Positions 1 through 6,885 of a stretch of 12,670 nt of DNA are shown here, in pieces. A program made the position numbers and the translations under genes. Under the pieces are notes generated by a model that saw nothing but the letters and a program-made list of their open reading frames with translations, searched no databases and was not told where the DNA came from. The DNA comes from Lachnospiraceae bacterium. GTDB taxonomy: Bacteria; Bacillota; Clostridia; Lachnospirales; Lachnospiraceae. Within the stretch, counting starts at the first letter, position 1, and the number at the start of each line of letters is the position of its first letter. The stretch covers positions 1-12,670 of the forward strand of contig VSNO01000130.1 in assembly GCA_009774375.1 (NCBI GenBank), in the 5' to 3' direction.

Positions 1-30
1 TATTCCAATGGAAAGAATTTAACTCATTTC

Positions 31-59
31 ATTCTACAATATTTGAGCCAAAAGTACAA
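31..59 (-). promoter_or_regulatory. Possible promoter reading out of the left edge
   Basis: On the minus strand, TTGTAC (54-59) and TAGAAT (31-36) are spaced by 17 nt in the AT-rich DNA after the last GT gene. The -10 matches consensus at five of six positions and the -35 at four. No start codon with a ribosome site follows within the 30 nt left in the window, so the gene it would serve is outside. No terminator hairpin is visible in these 71 nt. Confidence 0.35.
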
Positions 60-71
60 CTTATTTTTTAT

Positions 72-1049
72 TCAACCAAAAAGTCTGGCTAAATTCCTCC
101 AAAGTTCCATCTGTATCGACACGTAATTTGCAAATCTGACCTTGTCAAATTTTTGTCTGTGCCTCTTTCCAGCCGGGCGCATCGAAAGGCTCACTCCCCT
201 GACCAGACCCGACACATAATCCTTTCCCATTCCTTTTCTGACAAAAAACAGCGTTTTTATCAAAAATCCCATGATCAGAAACGGCAGGTTCAGCACGATC
301 TGCGCAGCCGGCATATTTTTATAGATCAGATAAATACTGTTCCTTGACGCCAGCCTGGTCTTAAAGGCGTTGTACCTCGAACCGCTCACAGCGCTCCCGG
401 CATGGTATACTATAGAGTTTGCCGCAAATCTGTTTCTATATCCATAAATTTTTGCCCTGTAGCCGATATCAATGTCCTCAAAATAAGCAAAATGTTCCTC
501 GTCAAACAGTCCTACCTGATTTTCTTCCAGCAATTCCCTGCGGTAGATCGCCGCGCCTGCACAGGCGGCAAATATGTCGCAGTCCCGCGTGTATCTGTCA
601 GGCGCTTTTCCCTTTCCCCTGGCAAACGCCCACCCCAGCGCACAGTAGTAATCCCCCGCGTCGTCTGTCTTATCTTTGTCGTACAGCGATATCATCCTCG
701 CCGAAGCCGAAAATATCTTCCCATCCCGGTCGCTGTCCATGACCTTCTCCAGCTCGTGCACGAAGGAAAGTCCCGCCTGCGTATCGTTGTTCAGCAGTAT
801 GACATACGGCGTCACGCTCGCCCTGATCCCCTGGTTTACCGCGTGGCTGAAGCCCGTGTTCTGCTGATTGACGATCAGCCGTACCTGCGGAAAACGGTCG
901 CGGACGATCTCCATGCTGCCGTCCGTCGAGGCGTTGTCAACCACGATGACCTCAAACTCTTTTGCCGTCCCGCTGTACAGGCTTTCCAGACACGCCTGAA
1001 TATACCTGATCCCATTGTAGTTTGGTATCACGATCGTTGATTTTATCAT
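72..1049 (-). CDS. GT2 glycosyltransferase, rhamnosyltransferase-like (WbbL type)
   Basis: 325 residues. The GT2 domain starts at once with STIVIPNYNG (4-13), then VVDNAS (36-41), NTGFSHAVNQG (64-74), LLNNDT with Asp89 (85-90), CAGAAIYRR (163-171) and FEDIDIGYR (190-198), the pattern of rhamnosyltransferase-like GT2 enzymes. A hydrophobic stretch at 248-270 could anchor the C-terminal part to the membrane, and the end is basic. The ATG at 1049 lies 3 nt after the previous stop; its ribosome site AAGGAAG sits inside the last codons of the previous gene (1059-1065), which suggests translational coupling. It is the last gene of the visible run. The rhamnose assignment rests on family likeness only; other deoxy-sugars or hexoses are possible. 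Confidence 0.9.
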   Translation of the reverse strand: MIKSTIVIPNYNGIRYIQACLESLYSGTAKEFEVIVVDNASTDGSMEIVRDRFPQVRLIVNQQNTGFSHAVNQGIRASVTPYVILLNNDTQAGLSFVHELEKVMDSDRDGKIFSASARMISLYDKDKTDDAGDYYCALGWAFARGKGKAPDRYTRDCDIFAACAGAAIYRRELLEENQVGLFDEEHFAYFEDIDIGYRAKIYGYRNRFAANSIVYHAGSAVSGSRYNAFKTRLASRNSIYLIYKNMPAAQIVLNLPFLIMGFLIKTLFFVRKGMGKDYVSGLVRGVSLSMRPAGKRHRQKFDKVRFANYVSIQMELWRNLARLFG

Positions 1050-1052
1050 AGT

Positions 1053-2408
1053 CTATATCTTCCTTATACACACCGGGTCCAGCAGGAGCCGCGCGCCATC
1101 CGCTGTCAGTCTCCTGCAGAGCCCTACCCCGAGTTCCATCAGCCGCTCCTCCCCTCCTGCCGTCCGCTCCAGATCCCGCATCCACTGGGGCAGATCCCTG
1201 TTTTCCGCGTAGAATGTGCTCACATAAGGGTATCCCGTGACTTCCTCGTATGCCCCCTGATACGCCTTGTTGACAGCCATGTTCCGAATATCGAGCCAGT
1301 CCGTATTCTGATACAGGTCCATCCGGTTCATATACCCGGCATACAACAGCGGCTGTCCCTTGTAGATACCCGATGCCACCCTGCCATGTCTCGCGGCAAA
1401 TCCGCCTACGGCAGCCAGGTCCGGCCGGTGTGTCAGCACACTGTCCCCATACTCGATGCGGTAAAAGCCAAGGTGCTTGTTGTGGCGGACATCCACTTTC
1501 CAGCCCATGCGCGACGCGAAATCGATCAGGGCCTTCTTCCCCGCCTCGTAGGCATACATCTTGCTCTGCGGGTTGTCCGCCGTGGAGTTCTCATGGCAGC
1601 GCCAGTGATAGAGCACCCTCGGGACGTGCACGATGGCCTTCTCCACCGGCTCCGCGCCCTTATTCTCTTTTTCCTTCAGCAGCCGGCCTCCCACGATCCG
1701 CAGGATGATATCATAGTCCTGCGATCCGTCATACTCTTTTCTGATCCGCATTTTTTTGAGGATATCCGCGCGCACCACCATAAAATGACAGATATAGTTG
1801 TTCGTCAGCAGCAGATCCAGATTAAAATCGAGCTTGAAATGGGGATCGTAAAAACGCCTTCCCGACTCGTCACATTTATCCTCGTCGGAATACGCAAGAT
1901 CCGGCCTGCGCTCCTGCACGGCATGCGCCATCTCGTACAGCGCATCTGCCGTCAGCAGGTCATCATGATCCAGCAGACCGTAATAATCCCCTGTGGCAAG
2001 CTCGATCGCCCGGTTTGTGTTCTCCGCTATGCCGTCGTTTCCCTCGAGTCTGACATACCGGATGCGCGCATCATGATACCGGTCTACCGTATCCCTGACG
2101 ATATCGCTCGCACTGCCGTCCGCAATGATGAGCTCCCAGTTTCCATAGGTCTGTGCGATACAGCTGTCGATCAGTGCGCTCATATAGACGCGCTGCGTCT
2201 CATACGCCGGTACAAGGATCGAAAATTTCAGATCCGAAACGCTTTGATCCGCCCTCTGCCGTTCCAGTGTATCCTGGTCGGGCGCACGGTAATCATAATC
2301 TGCACAATACTTGGCCGTCACGCGCTCCCACGCCGCGACGGCCGCCTCGCCATAGCCGTTTTTCCGGCTGTAGTTCATCGTCTTTCTGATATTCTGTACC
2401 AGCGACAT
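1053..2408 (-). CDS. GT2 glycosyltransferase, one catalytic domain with a tail resembling a reduced second domain
   Basis: 451 residues. The GT2 domain spans about 60-270: KFSILVPAYE (61-70), ADGS (96-99), GLLDHDD with Asp147/Asp149/Asp150, YSDEDK (173-178), GSQDYD (228-233) and HVPRVLYHWR (261-270). This matches domain A of the 684-residue enzyme closely. Residues about 328-391 (RPDLAAVGG, then GRVASGIYKG) line up with the RPDVGAVGAKLYYGDRTIQHAG part of a second GT2 domain, but no second DxD or NDVD motif is present. The ATG at 2408 is chosen because GGAGGGG lies close upstream (2415-2421); a GTG at 2435 in frame overlaps the gtrA-like stop in GTGA and would bring that ribosome site inside the gene. 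The next gene starts 3 nt after the stop. It is likely a cytoplasmic transferase acting on a lipid-linked glycan; the sugar is unknown. Confidence 0.9.
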   Translation of the reverse strand: MSLVQNIRKTMNYSRKNGYGEAAVAAWERVTAKYCADYDYRAPDQDTLERQRADQSVSDLKFSILVPAYETQRVYMSALIDSCIAQTYGNWELIIADGSASDIVRDTVDRYHDARIRYVRLEGNDGIAENTNRAIELATGDYYGLLDHDDLLTADALYEMAHAVQERRPDLAYSDEDKCDESGRRFYDPHFKLDFNLDLLLTNNYICHFMVVRADILKKMRIRKEYDGSQDYDIILRIVGGRLLKEKENKGAEPVEKAIVHVPRVLYHWRCHENSTADNPQSKMYAYEAGKKALIDFASRMGWKVDVRHNKHLGFYRIEYGDSVLTHRPDLAAVGGFAARHGRVASGIYKGQPLLYAGYMNRMDLYQNTDWLDIRNMAVNKAYQGAYEEVTGYPYVSTFYAENRDLPQWMRDLERTAGGEERLMELGVGLCRRLTADGARLLLDPVCIRKI

Positions 2409-2414
2409 CTCTTT

Positions 2415-2421
2415 CCCCTCC
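2415..2421 (-). promoter_or_regulatory. Ribosome binding site of the 451-residue GT
   Basis: GGAGGGG on the minus strand lies 6 nt before the ATG at 2408 (8 nt if GGAGG is taken as the core). It favours this ATG over the GTG at 2435 that overlaps the stop of the GtrA-type gene. Confidence 0.7.
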
Positions 2422-2431
2422 GAATGCGTCC

Positions 2432-2887
2432 TCACGCCTTTTTTTCCAGAAAGATCTTTCTGGTGACAAAATTGTATACCATCACGATCGCTGTCGCGAT
2501 CACCTTCGCGCCTGTGTAGGCAAGATCGTAATTCAGTATATTCCGGAGAAATGTAATATTGCCGTAGACCGGTCCCACACAGATCCAGATGATCAGCTGG
2601 TTCAGGCCCAGCCCGATCACGCTCAGTATGATAAACGCGACAAATTCTTTTCTGCGGTCGAGATCCTCCTTCCGCTCAAAGACAAACTTAAAACTCAGGA
2701 TATAATTTATGATCACGGAAACTGTAAATCCCAGCGCCGAGCCCGCCATGGAGGCGAGCTCAAACAGCGTTCCGCCGCCCAGCTTCACAATAATTTTCAT
2801 AACCGAATAGCCAATAATGTAGTCAATACCGAAACAGACCGCACCCACCACGCCAAACTTCATGATCTGCGCAAACAAATTTTTCAT
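2432..2887 (-). CDS. GtrA family polyprenyl-phosphate-sugar translocation membrane protein
   Basis: 151 residues with four predicted membrane segments (about 11-35, 45-66, 81-103 and 121-141) and the family signatures NYILSFKFVF (61-70) and YNFVTRKIFL (138-147). GtrA/GtcA-type proteins are thought to move undecaprenyl-phosphate-linked sugars across the membrane for side-chain or cell-wall glycosylation. The ATG at 2887 is chosen because GGAG lies 7 nt upstream; the open frame reaches 2962 but that extension runs through an intergenic hairpin and lacks a ribosome site. It is 76 nt after the mutase gene and ends 23 nt before the ATG of the next GT gene. No obvious GtrB-type enzyme that makes a polyprenyl-phosphate sugar is in the window: the 325-residue GT has only one likely membrane segment. 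The partner may therefore lie elsewhere. Confidence 0.88.
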   Translation of the reverse strand: MKNLFAQIMKFGVVGAVCFGIDYIIGYSVMKIIVKLGGGTLFELASMAGSALGFTVSVIINYILSFKFVFERKEDLDRRKEFVAFIILSVIGLGLNQLIIWICVGPVYGNITFLRNILNYDLAYTGAKVIATAIVMVYNFVTRKIFLEKKA

Positions 2888-2917
2888 AATCAAACTCCAT
2901 TCTTTCCTCACGAAATG

Positions 2918-2951
2918 AAACCAGACGGCCTTTGCCTCAGCCGTCCGGTTT
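2918..2951 (-). terminator. Intergenic hairpin between mutase and GtrA genes, possible weak terminator
   Basis: Arms of 12 nt (2940-2951 and 2918-2929) read AAACCGGACGGC and GCCGTCTGGTTT on the minus strand, separated by a 10-nt loop. In RNA all 12 positions pair, one as G-U. The mismatch in DNA on the plus strand becomes this wobble only on the transcribed strand, which fits selection for an RNA hairpin. The following sequence is TCATTTCG, only partly U-rich, so it may be a leaky terminator or a processing/stability element that lowers expression of the downstream GtrA and GT genes rather than a full stop. Confidence 0.5.
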
Positions 2952-2963
2952 CCGCCTGCCATC

Positions 2964-4691
2964 CTATTCTTCTATCACTGCCTTGACCTCGTTTGTCAGG
3001 TTTTCTACCCTCTTCTGTGCATCCTCAAGGCTTGTTCCCTTGACGCCCATGTAGAACTTGATCTTCGGCTCCGTGCCGGAAGGTCTCGCACAGCACCATG
3101 AATCGTTCGTCAGGTCGAAATAGAGTACGTTAGACTTCGGCAGCCCTGTCGGATACGTCTTCCCAGTCTCGAGCTCCGTGATGACATCGTTCTCATAGTC
3201 TCTCACGCGCACAACTTCAAGCTCGCCAAACTTCCTGGGCGGATTGTTCCTGAACTTATCCATGAGCGCCGCGATCTGTTTCGAGCCGTCGATGCCCTTC
3301 ATCGTGATCGCATACTGCGTCTCCTTGTAATAGCCGTACTTCTCATAGATCTCCAGCATCATGTCGTATAATGTCTTGCCGTTCTTCTTGCACCATGCCG
3401 CAACCTCGCACAGGCACATCACGGCTACGACCGCATCCTTGTCCCTCGCATGTGTTCCCGCAAGGCATCCATAGCTCTCCTCAAGGCCGAACACATAGTT
3501 GTTGGAGCCAGTCTGCTCAAACAGTTTGATCTGCTCGCCGATGAACTTGAATCCGGTGAGCACCTCGATCAGTTTCACGCCGTATGTCTGTGTGATCGGC
3601 GCTGTCATGTTGGTCGTCACGATCGTGGTCACGAGTGCGGGATTCTCAGGCATGGTTCCTGTCGCCTTGCGCTCTCTCAAAATATACTCGGCGATCAGCA
3701 TACCTGACATATTGCCTGTGAATGCCTTGTACTCCCCGCTCTTCGTATCAAGTGCATAGATGCCGAGTCTGTCCGCATCCGGGTCCGTCGCCAGCACGAT
3801 GTCCGCATTCTTCTCCTTTGCAAGTTTCAAAGCATATGTAAATGCCTTGGGATCTTCGGGATTCGGGTAATCCAGTGTCGTGAACTTCGGATCGGGATTC
3901 TCCTGCTCCGGCACGACGTACACATTCTTAAATCCAAGCTCGGAGAGGATCCGCCTCACCGGCTTGTTTCCTGTACCGCACAGCGGCGTGTACACGATCC
4001 TGATATCATCCGCGACATCCCTGATGACATCCGGGTGGATGATCTGCTTCTTCAGCTCTGCCATGTAAGCGTCGTCGATCTCCTTGCCGATCACCTGGTA
4101 CAGTCCCGCGCTGATGGCCTCCTGCTTGTCCATCGTCTTCACCGTGTGGTAGTCAGTTACTGCTTTCACTTCACCGATGATGTCCTTGTCCTTGGGTGCC
4201 GTGATCTGTGCGCCGTCCTCCCAGTATACCTTGTAACCGTTGTACTCCGGCGGGTTGTGGCTCGCGGTGATCACGATACCGGAGATACAGCCGAGTGTCC
4301 GCAGTGCGAAGGAGAGCTCCGGTGTCGGTCTGAGGGACTCGAACACATAAGCCTTGATGCCGTTTGCAGCCATGCACAGCGCCGCCTCATCGGCAAACTC
4401 AGGCGACATGAAACGGGAGTCGTATGCGATGGCGATACCTTTCTCCTGTCCCCCTGCCTTGATGATATAATTTGCCAGCCCCTGCGATGCCTTTCTGACG
4501 GTGTAGATGTTCATGCGGTTCGTGCCTGCTCCGATCACGCCCCTCAGTCCGCCGGTACCGAACTCAAGCTCCTTGTAAAAACGTTCCTCGATCTCGCTCT
4601 CATTGTCCTTGATCTTTAAGAGCTCGTCCTTTGTTGCCTGGTCAAAGTAATCATCACCCAGCCAGAAGTTAAATTCATCCATAAAACCCAT
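2964..4691 (-). CDS. pgcA: Phospho-sugar mutase (alpha-phosphoglucomutase / PGM2 type)
   Basis: 575 residues, close to the length of Bacillus PgcA. The family interconverts hexose-6-phosphate and hexose-1-phosphate in the cytoplasm through a phosphoserine enzyme, feeding UDP-glucose or dTDP-rhamnose synthesis. All four active-site loops are visible: TASHNP (142-147, catalytic Ser144), metal-binding DPDADR (303-308), sugar-binding GLEES (402-406) and phosphate-binding RPSGTEPK (536-543). FGTGGLRG (44-51) near the N-terminus is also typical of the PGM2/phosphopentomutase-like branch. The ATG at 4691 is chosen because GGAGGT lies 6 nt upstream; the longer frame from 4742 would run over that site and part of the leader. 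The gene has its own promoter candidate in the spacer before it and is followed by a hairpin, so it may be expressed partly apart from the GT genes. The symbol is a family-level assignment; glucose versus mannose preference cannot be settled by reading. Confidence 0.93.
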   Translation of the reverse strand: MGFMDEFNFWLGDDYFDQATKDELLKIKDNESEIEERFYKELEFGTGGLRGVIGAGTNRMNIYTVRKASQGLANYIIKAGGQEKGIAIAYDSRFMSPEFADEAALCMAANGIKAYVFESLRPTPELSFALRTLGCISGIVITASHNPPEYNGYKVYWEDGAQITAPKDKDIIGEVKAVTDYHTVKTMDKQEAISAGLYQVIGKEIDDAYMAELKKQIIHPDVIRDVADDIRIVYTPLCGTGNKPVRRILSELGFKNVYVVPEQENPDPKFTTLDYPNPEDPKAFTYALKLAKEKNADIVLATDPDADRLGIYALDTKSGEYKAFTGNMSGMLIAEYILRERKATGTMPENPALVTTIVTTNMTAPITQTYGVKLIEVLTGFKFIGEQIKLFEQTGSNNYVFGLEESYGCLAGTHARDKDAVVAVMCLCEVAAWCKKNGKTLYDMMLEIYEKYGYYKETQYAITMKGIDGSKQIAALMDKFRNNPPRKFGELEVVRVRDYENDVITELETGKTYPTGLPKSNVLYFDLTNDSWCCARPSGTEPKIKFYMGVKGTSLEDAQKRVENLTNEVKAVIEE

Positions 4692-4697
4692 ACTGCT

Positions 4698-4703
4698 ACC
4701 TCC
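4698..4703 (-). promoter_or_regulatory. Ribosome binding site of the phospho-sugar mutase
   Basis: GGAGGT on the minus strand ends 6 nt before the ATG at 4691. It decides the start: the in-frame ATG at 4682 would be 15 nt away and the upstream one at 4742 would place this site inside the gene. Confidence 0.8.
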
Positions 4704-4756
4704 ACATAAAATCATTAAAATCCGTGCGTTGTCATATTGCACTACATTCCAATTCT

Positions 4757-4785
4757 ATTAAACCAAAAATTTGGAAATATTTCAA
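4757..4785 (-). promoter_or_regulatory. Sigma-A-type promoter for the phospho-sugar mutase gene
   Basis: On the minus strand, TTGAAA (4780-4785) and TTTAAT (4757-4762) are separated by exactly 17 nt; each matches the consensus hexamer at five of six positions. It lies in the 119-nt AT-rich spacer between the 684-residue GT gene and the mutase, about 65 nt before the start codon. A 10-bp perfect palindrome, GAAATATTTC (4774-4783), overlaps the -35 element and could be an operator, though AT-rich DNA gives such matches by chance. Confidence 0.6.
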
Positions 4786-4810
4786 GATTATGAGCGTATT
4801 TAACCTAAAT

Positions 4811-6865
4811 TTAATCAAATTCCGTCCGCAGGGAATAGTCGCTGTGATCGAGGGAAAAATTCGGATTGTAGTACGGATCCCCCTTTGCCAGCAGCTCCTT
4901 CCAGCGCTCCCGGAACAGTGCGGACTCCGCCTCATAGCGCTCCGCCTTCTTCCTGTCGGCGGTATCGCTGCCGCGCGATGCCGACTCGTAATGATACAGC
5001 TCCGCAAACGGCGTGAACACGTTCAGATACCCCTTCTCCCGGATGCGCAGGCAGAAATCCACGTCGTTGAGCGCCACCGCAAACTGCTCGTCAAGCCCGC
5101 CGAGCGCGTCATATATGCTCTTTCTGACCATCAGGCAGGCGCCTGTCACCGCAGACACATTCTGTGCATAACAGAGTTTCCCCATATATCCCAGGTTGTC
5201 ATAGTTGATCCTGTAATGCGTGTGCCCTGCCGTCCTGTGCGCCCCGAGCCCGATCACCACGCCCGCATGCTGTATCGTCCTGTCGCCGTAGTAGAGCTTT
5301 GCCCCGACCGCACCGACATCCGGGCGCTGCGCATACATCAGCATCGCTTCCAGCCAGTTCATGGAGATCACCTGCGTATCATTATTTAACAACAATAGGT
5401 ATTTTCCTGTAGCATAGCGCGCTCCGAAGTTGTTGATCCGCGCGTAATGAAACTCCCCCTCGTAGGTAACTACTGTTATGTTTTTTTGCTCCTTCAGGGT
5501 CTCATAGTAATCAATGACCGCTCTGTCCACACTGTTATTTTCTATGACGATGATCTCATAATTCTCGTAAGTACTGCGTGCCCTGATGGAATCAATGCAT
5601 CGTCTCAGATCTTCAATATGGTCCTTGTTCGGGATCAGGATCGAGATCTTGTCCTCACTCAGTATCTCATACCTGATCTCGAAGATGGTGTCAAAGGCCC
5701 TGGTGCTCCTGATCTCAAAATTCTTGAACCCGCATCTGGCCAGATGGTCCGCCACGGCTCCCTTAGCCGCCGCGATCGCATAGGGCTTGGCGCTGATGTC
5801 GCTGGCCGTGCTCGCCTTGTGGGAGCGCCAGTAGTACAAAAGCCTGGGCACGTGAACGACCTTCCTGGCGCGGGCCGTCAGCCGCAGAATCATGTCATGG
5901 TCCTGGCTGCCGTCAAAACCGCTTCGGAAGAGCTCTGTTCCCTCGAGCAGCTTCCTCGAGAACACACTGAAATGACAGATGTAATTATTTGCCCTGAGAT
6001 TGTCGGGGGCAAAGTCCGGTTTGAAGTGCAGCGTGATCATATTGTTGATGCTGTCGCCCTTAAAGGTGGTCTCATCACAGTAAATGTAATCCGCTCCCTC
6101 CTCATTTATCACTCTCACATACTCATACAATGCGGACGGATGCAGGATATCGTCCTGATCGAACAGGCCGATATACTCTCCGGTAGCAAGCTTCAGACAC
6201 TCGTTTGTATTGCCGGAGATCCCTCCGTTCCTGTCGAGTTTGCGGTAGATGATCCTGCCGTCTGCGCGTGCGGCATACTCCCTGCAGATCTCCCCGATAT
6301 AGCTGTGCGCCTCGTCGGAGCCGTCCGCCAGACACAGCTCCCAGTTCTGATACGTCTGGTTCATCACGGAATCGAGCATCTGGATCTGGAATTCCCGCTG
6401 GTTGTTCCACAAGGGTACCAGAATGCTGATCTTTACCATGCGGTCAAACTTCGCACTCCGCTGCTGCTGTGCCTGCTCCGGCGTCGGAAAGCTCGCCGTG
6501 CCGTGAATTTTTTTTGCCTCCGCCTCGATCTTCTTCTGCTTTAATTTCCTGACGATTCCCTTCGGGCCGCCCAGATTATGGATCCGCCTGTAACTGCGTA
6601 TCCCCCAGTGCATTGTCCGGCGCAGCGGCTTCGACGCTCTCCACAGCGGATTGTTCTTGATGCGGTCGAGCTGGAACTGCAGGCCGTCCGCTTCATTCCT
6701 GGCATCCGCGAGCCTGCCCGCCAGTGATGCCGCACGCGCCTTCTCCTTCTCATACGCCTGTCTATAGAATTGCACATCCCGCTCTTCTTTATTCTGATTC
6801 TTCTGATTCGGACCGTTCTGACTCTGATTCCAATCCTGATGACTGTCGATCGTATCCTTTGCCAT
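4811..6865 (-). CDS. Bifunctional GT2 glycosyltransferase with two intact GT2 domains
   Basis: 684 residues. The N-terminus is rich in Asn and Gln (1-27), followed by a charged, likely coiled-coil stretch (about 28-70) and the motif NNPLWRASKPLRR (71-83), which often precedes GT2 domains in Clostridia and Proteobacteria glycan enzymes. GT2 domain A (about 144-350) has KISILVPLWN, ADGS (180-183), LFDQDD with Asp236/Asp238/Asp239, CDE (263-265), GSQDHD (319-324) and HVPRLLYYWR (338-347). Domain B (about 405-632) has KISILIPNKD (406-415), IENNS (441-445), LLNNDT (492-497), IQHAG (531-535), LNDVDFCLR (599-607) and HYESASRG (625-632). Both domains keep catalytic motifs, so the protein may add two sugars in turn; this is inference. 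The ATG at 6865 has AAGGTG 9 nt upstream. It follows the previous gene by 20 nt and appears to end the upstream gene group, though no clear terminator follows. Confidence 0.92.
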   Translation of the reverse strand: MAKDTIDSHQDWNQSQNGPNQKNQNKEERDVQFYRQAYEKEKARAASLAGRLADARNEADGLQFQLDRIKNNPLWRASKPLRRTMHWGIRSYRRIHNLGGPKGIVRKLKQKKIEAEAKKIHGTASFPTPEQAQQQRSAKFDRMVKISILVPLWNNQREFQIQMLDSVMNQTYQNWELCLADGSDEAHSYIGEICREYAARADGRIIYRKLDRNGGISGNTNECLKLATGEYIGLFDQDDILHPSALYEYVRVINEEGADYIYCDETTFKGDSINNMITLHFKPDFAPDNLRANNYICHFSVFSRKLLEGTELFRSGFDGSQDHDMILRLTARARKVVHVPRLLYYWRSHKASTASDISAKPYAIAAAKGAVADHLARCGFKNFEIRSTRAFDTIFEIRYEILSEDKISILIPNKDHIEDLRRCIDSIRARSTYENYEIIVIENNSVDRAVIDYYETLKEQKNITVVTYEGEFHYARINNFGARYATGKYLLLLNNDTQVISMNWLEAMLMYAQRPDVGAVGAKLYYGDRTIQHAGVVIGLGAHRTAGHTHYRINYDNLGYMGKLCYAQNVSAVTGACLMVRKSIYDALGGLDEQFAVALNDVDFCLRIREKGYLNVFTPFAELYHYESASRGSDTADRKKAERYEAESALFRERWKELLAKGDPYYNPNFSLDHSDYSLRTEFD

Positions 6866-6885
6866 TACACTTCACACCTTTCTTT

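Noticed and set aside
1386..2519. Open plus-strand frame of about 377 codons
   Set aside because: Antisense to the 451-residue GT and part of the GtrA gene; no family motifs and no supporting ribosome site or operon context.
2888..2962. Longer start for the GtrA-type protein at 2962
   Set aside because: The extension is coded by the intergenic hairpin, is not membrane-like, and a GGAG lies properly before the ATG at 2887.
4035..4619. Open plus-strand frame of about 194 codons
   Set aside because: Antisense to the phospho-sugar mutase, whose active-site loops are all intact.
4692..4742. Longer start for the mutase at 4742
   Set aside because: It would cover the GGAGGT ribosome site and part of the leader, and the extra residues are not typical of the family.
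4786..4810. Terminator after the 684-residue GT gene
   Set aside because: AT-rich but without a GC-rich stem followed by a U run, so readthrough into the mutase cannot be excluded.
5447..6544. Open plus-strand frame of about 365 codons
   Set aside because: Antisense shadow of the two-domain GT2 gene.
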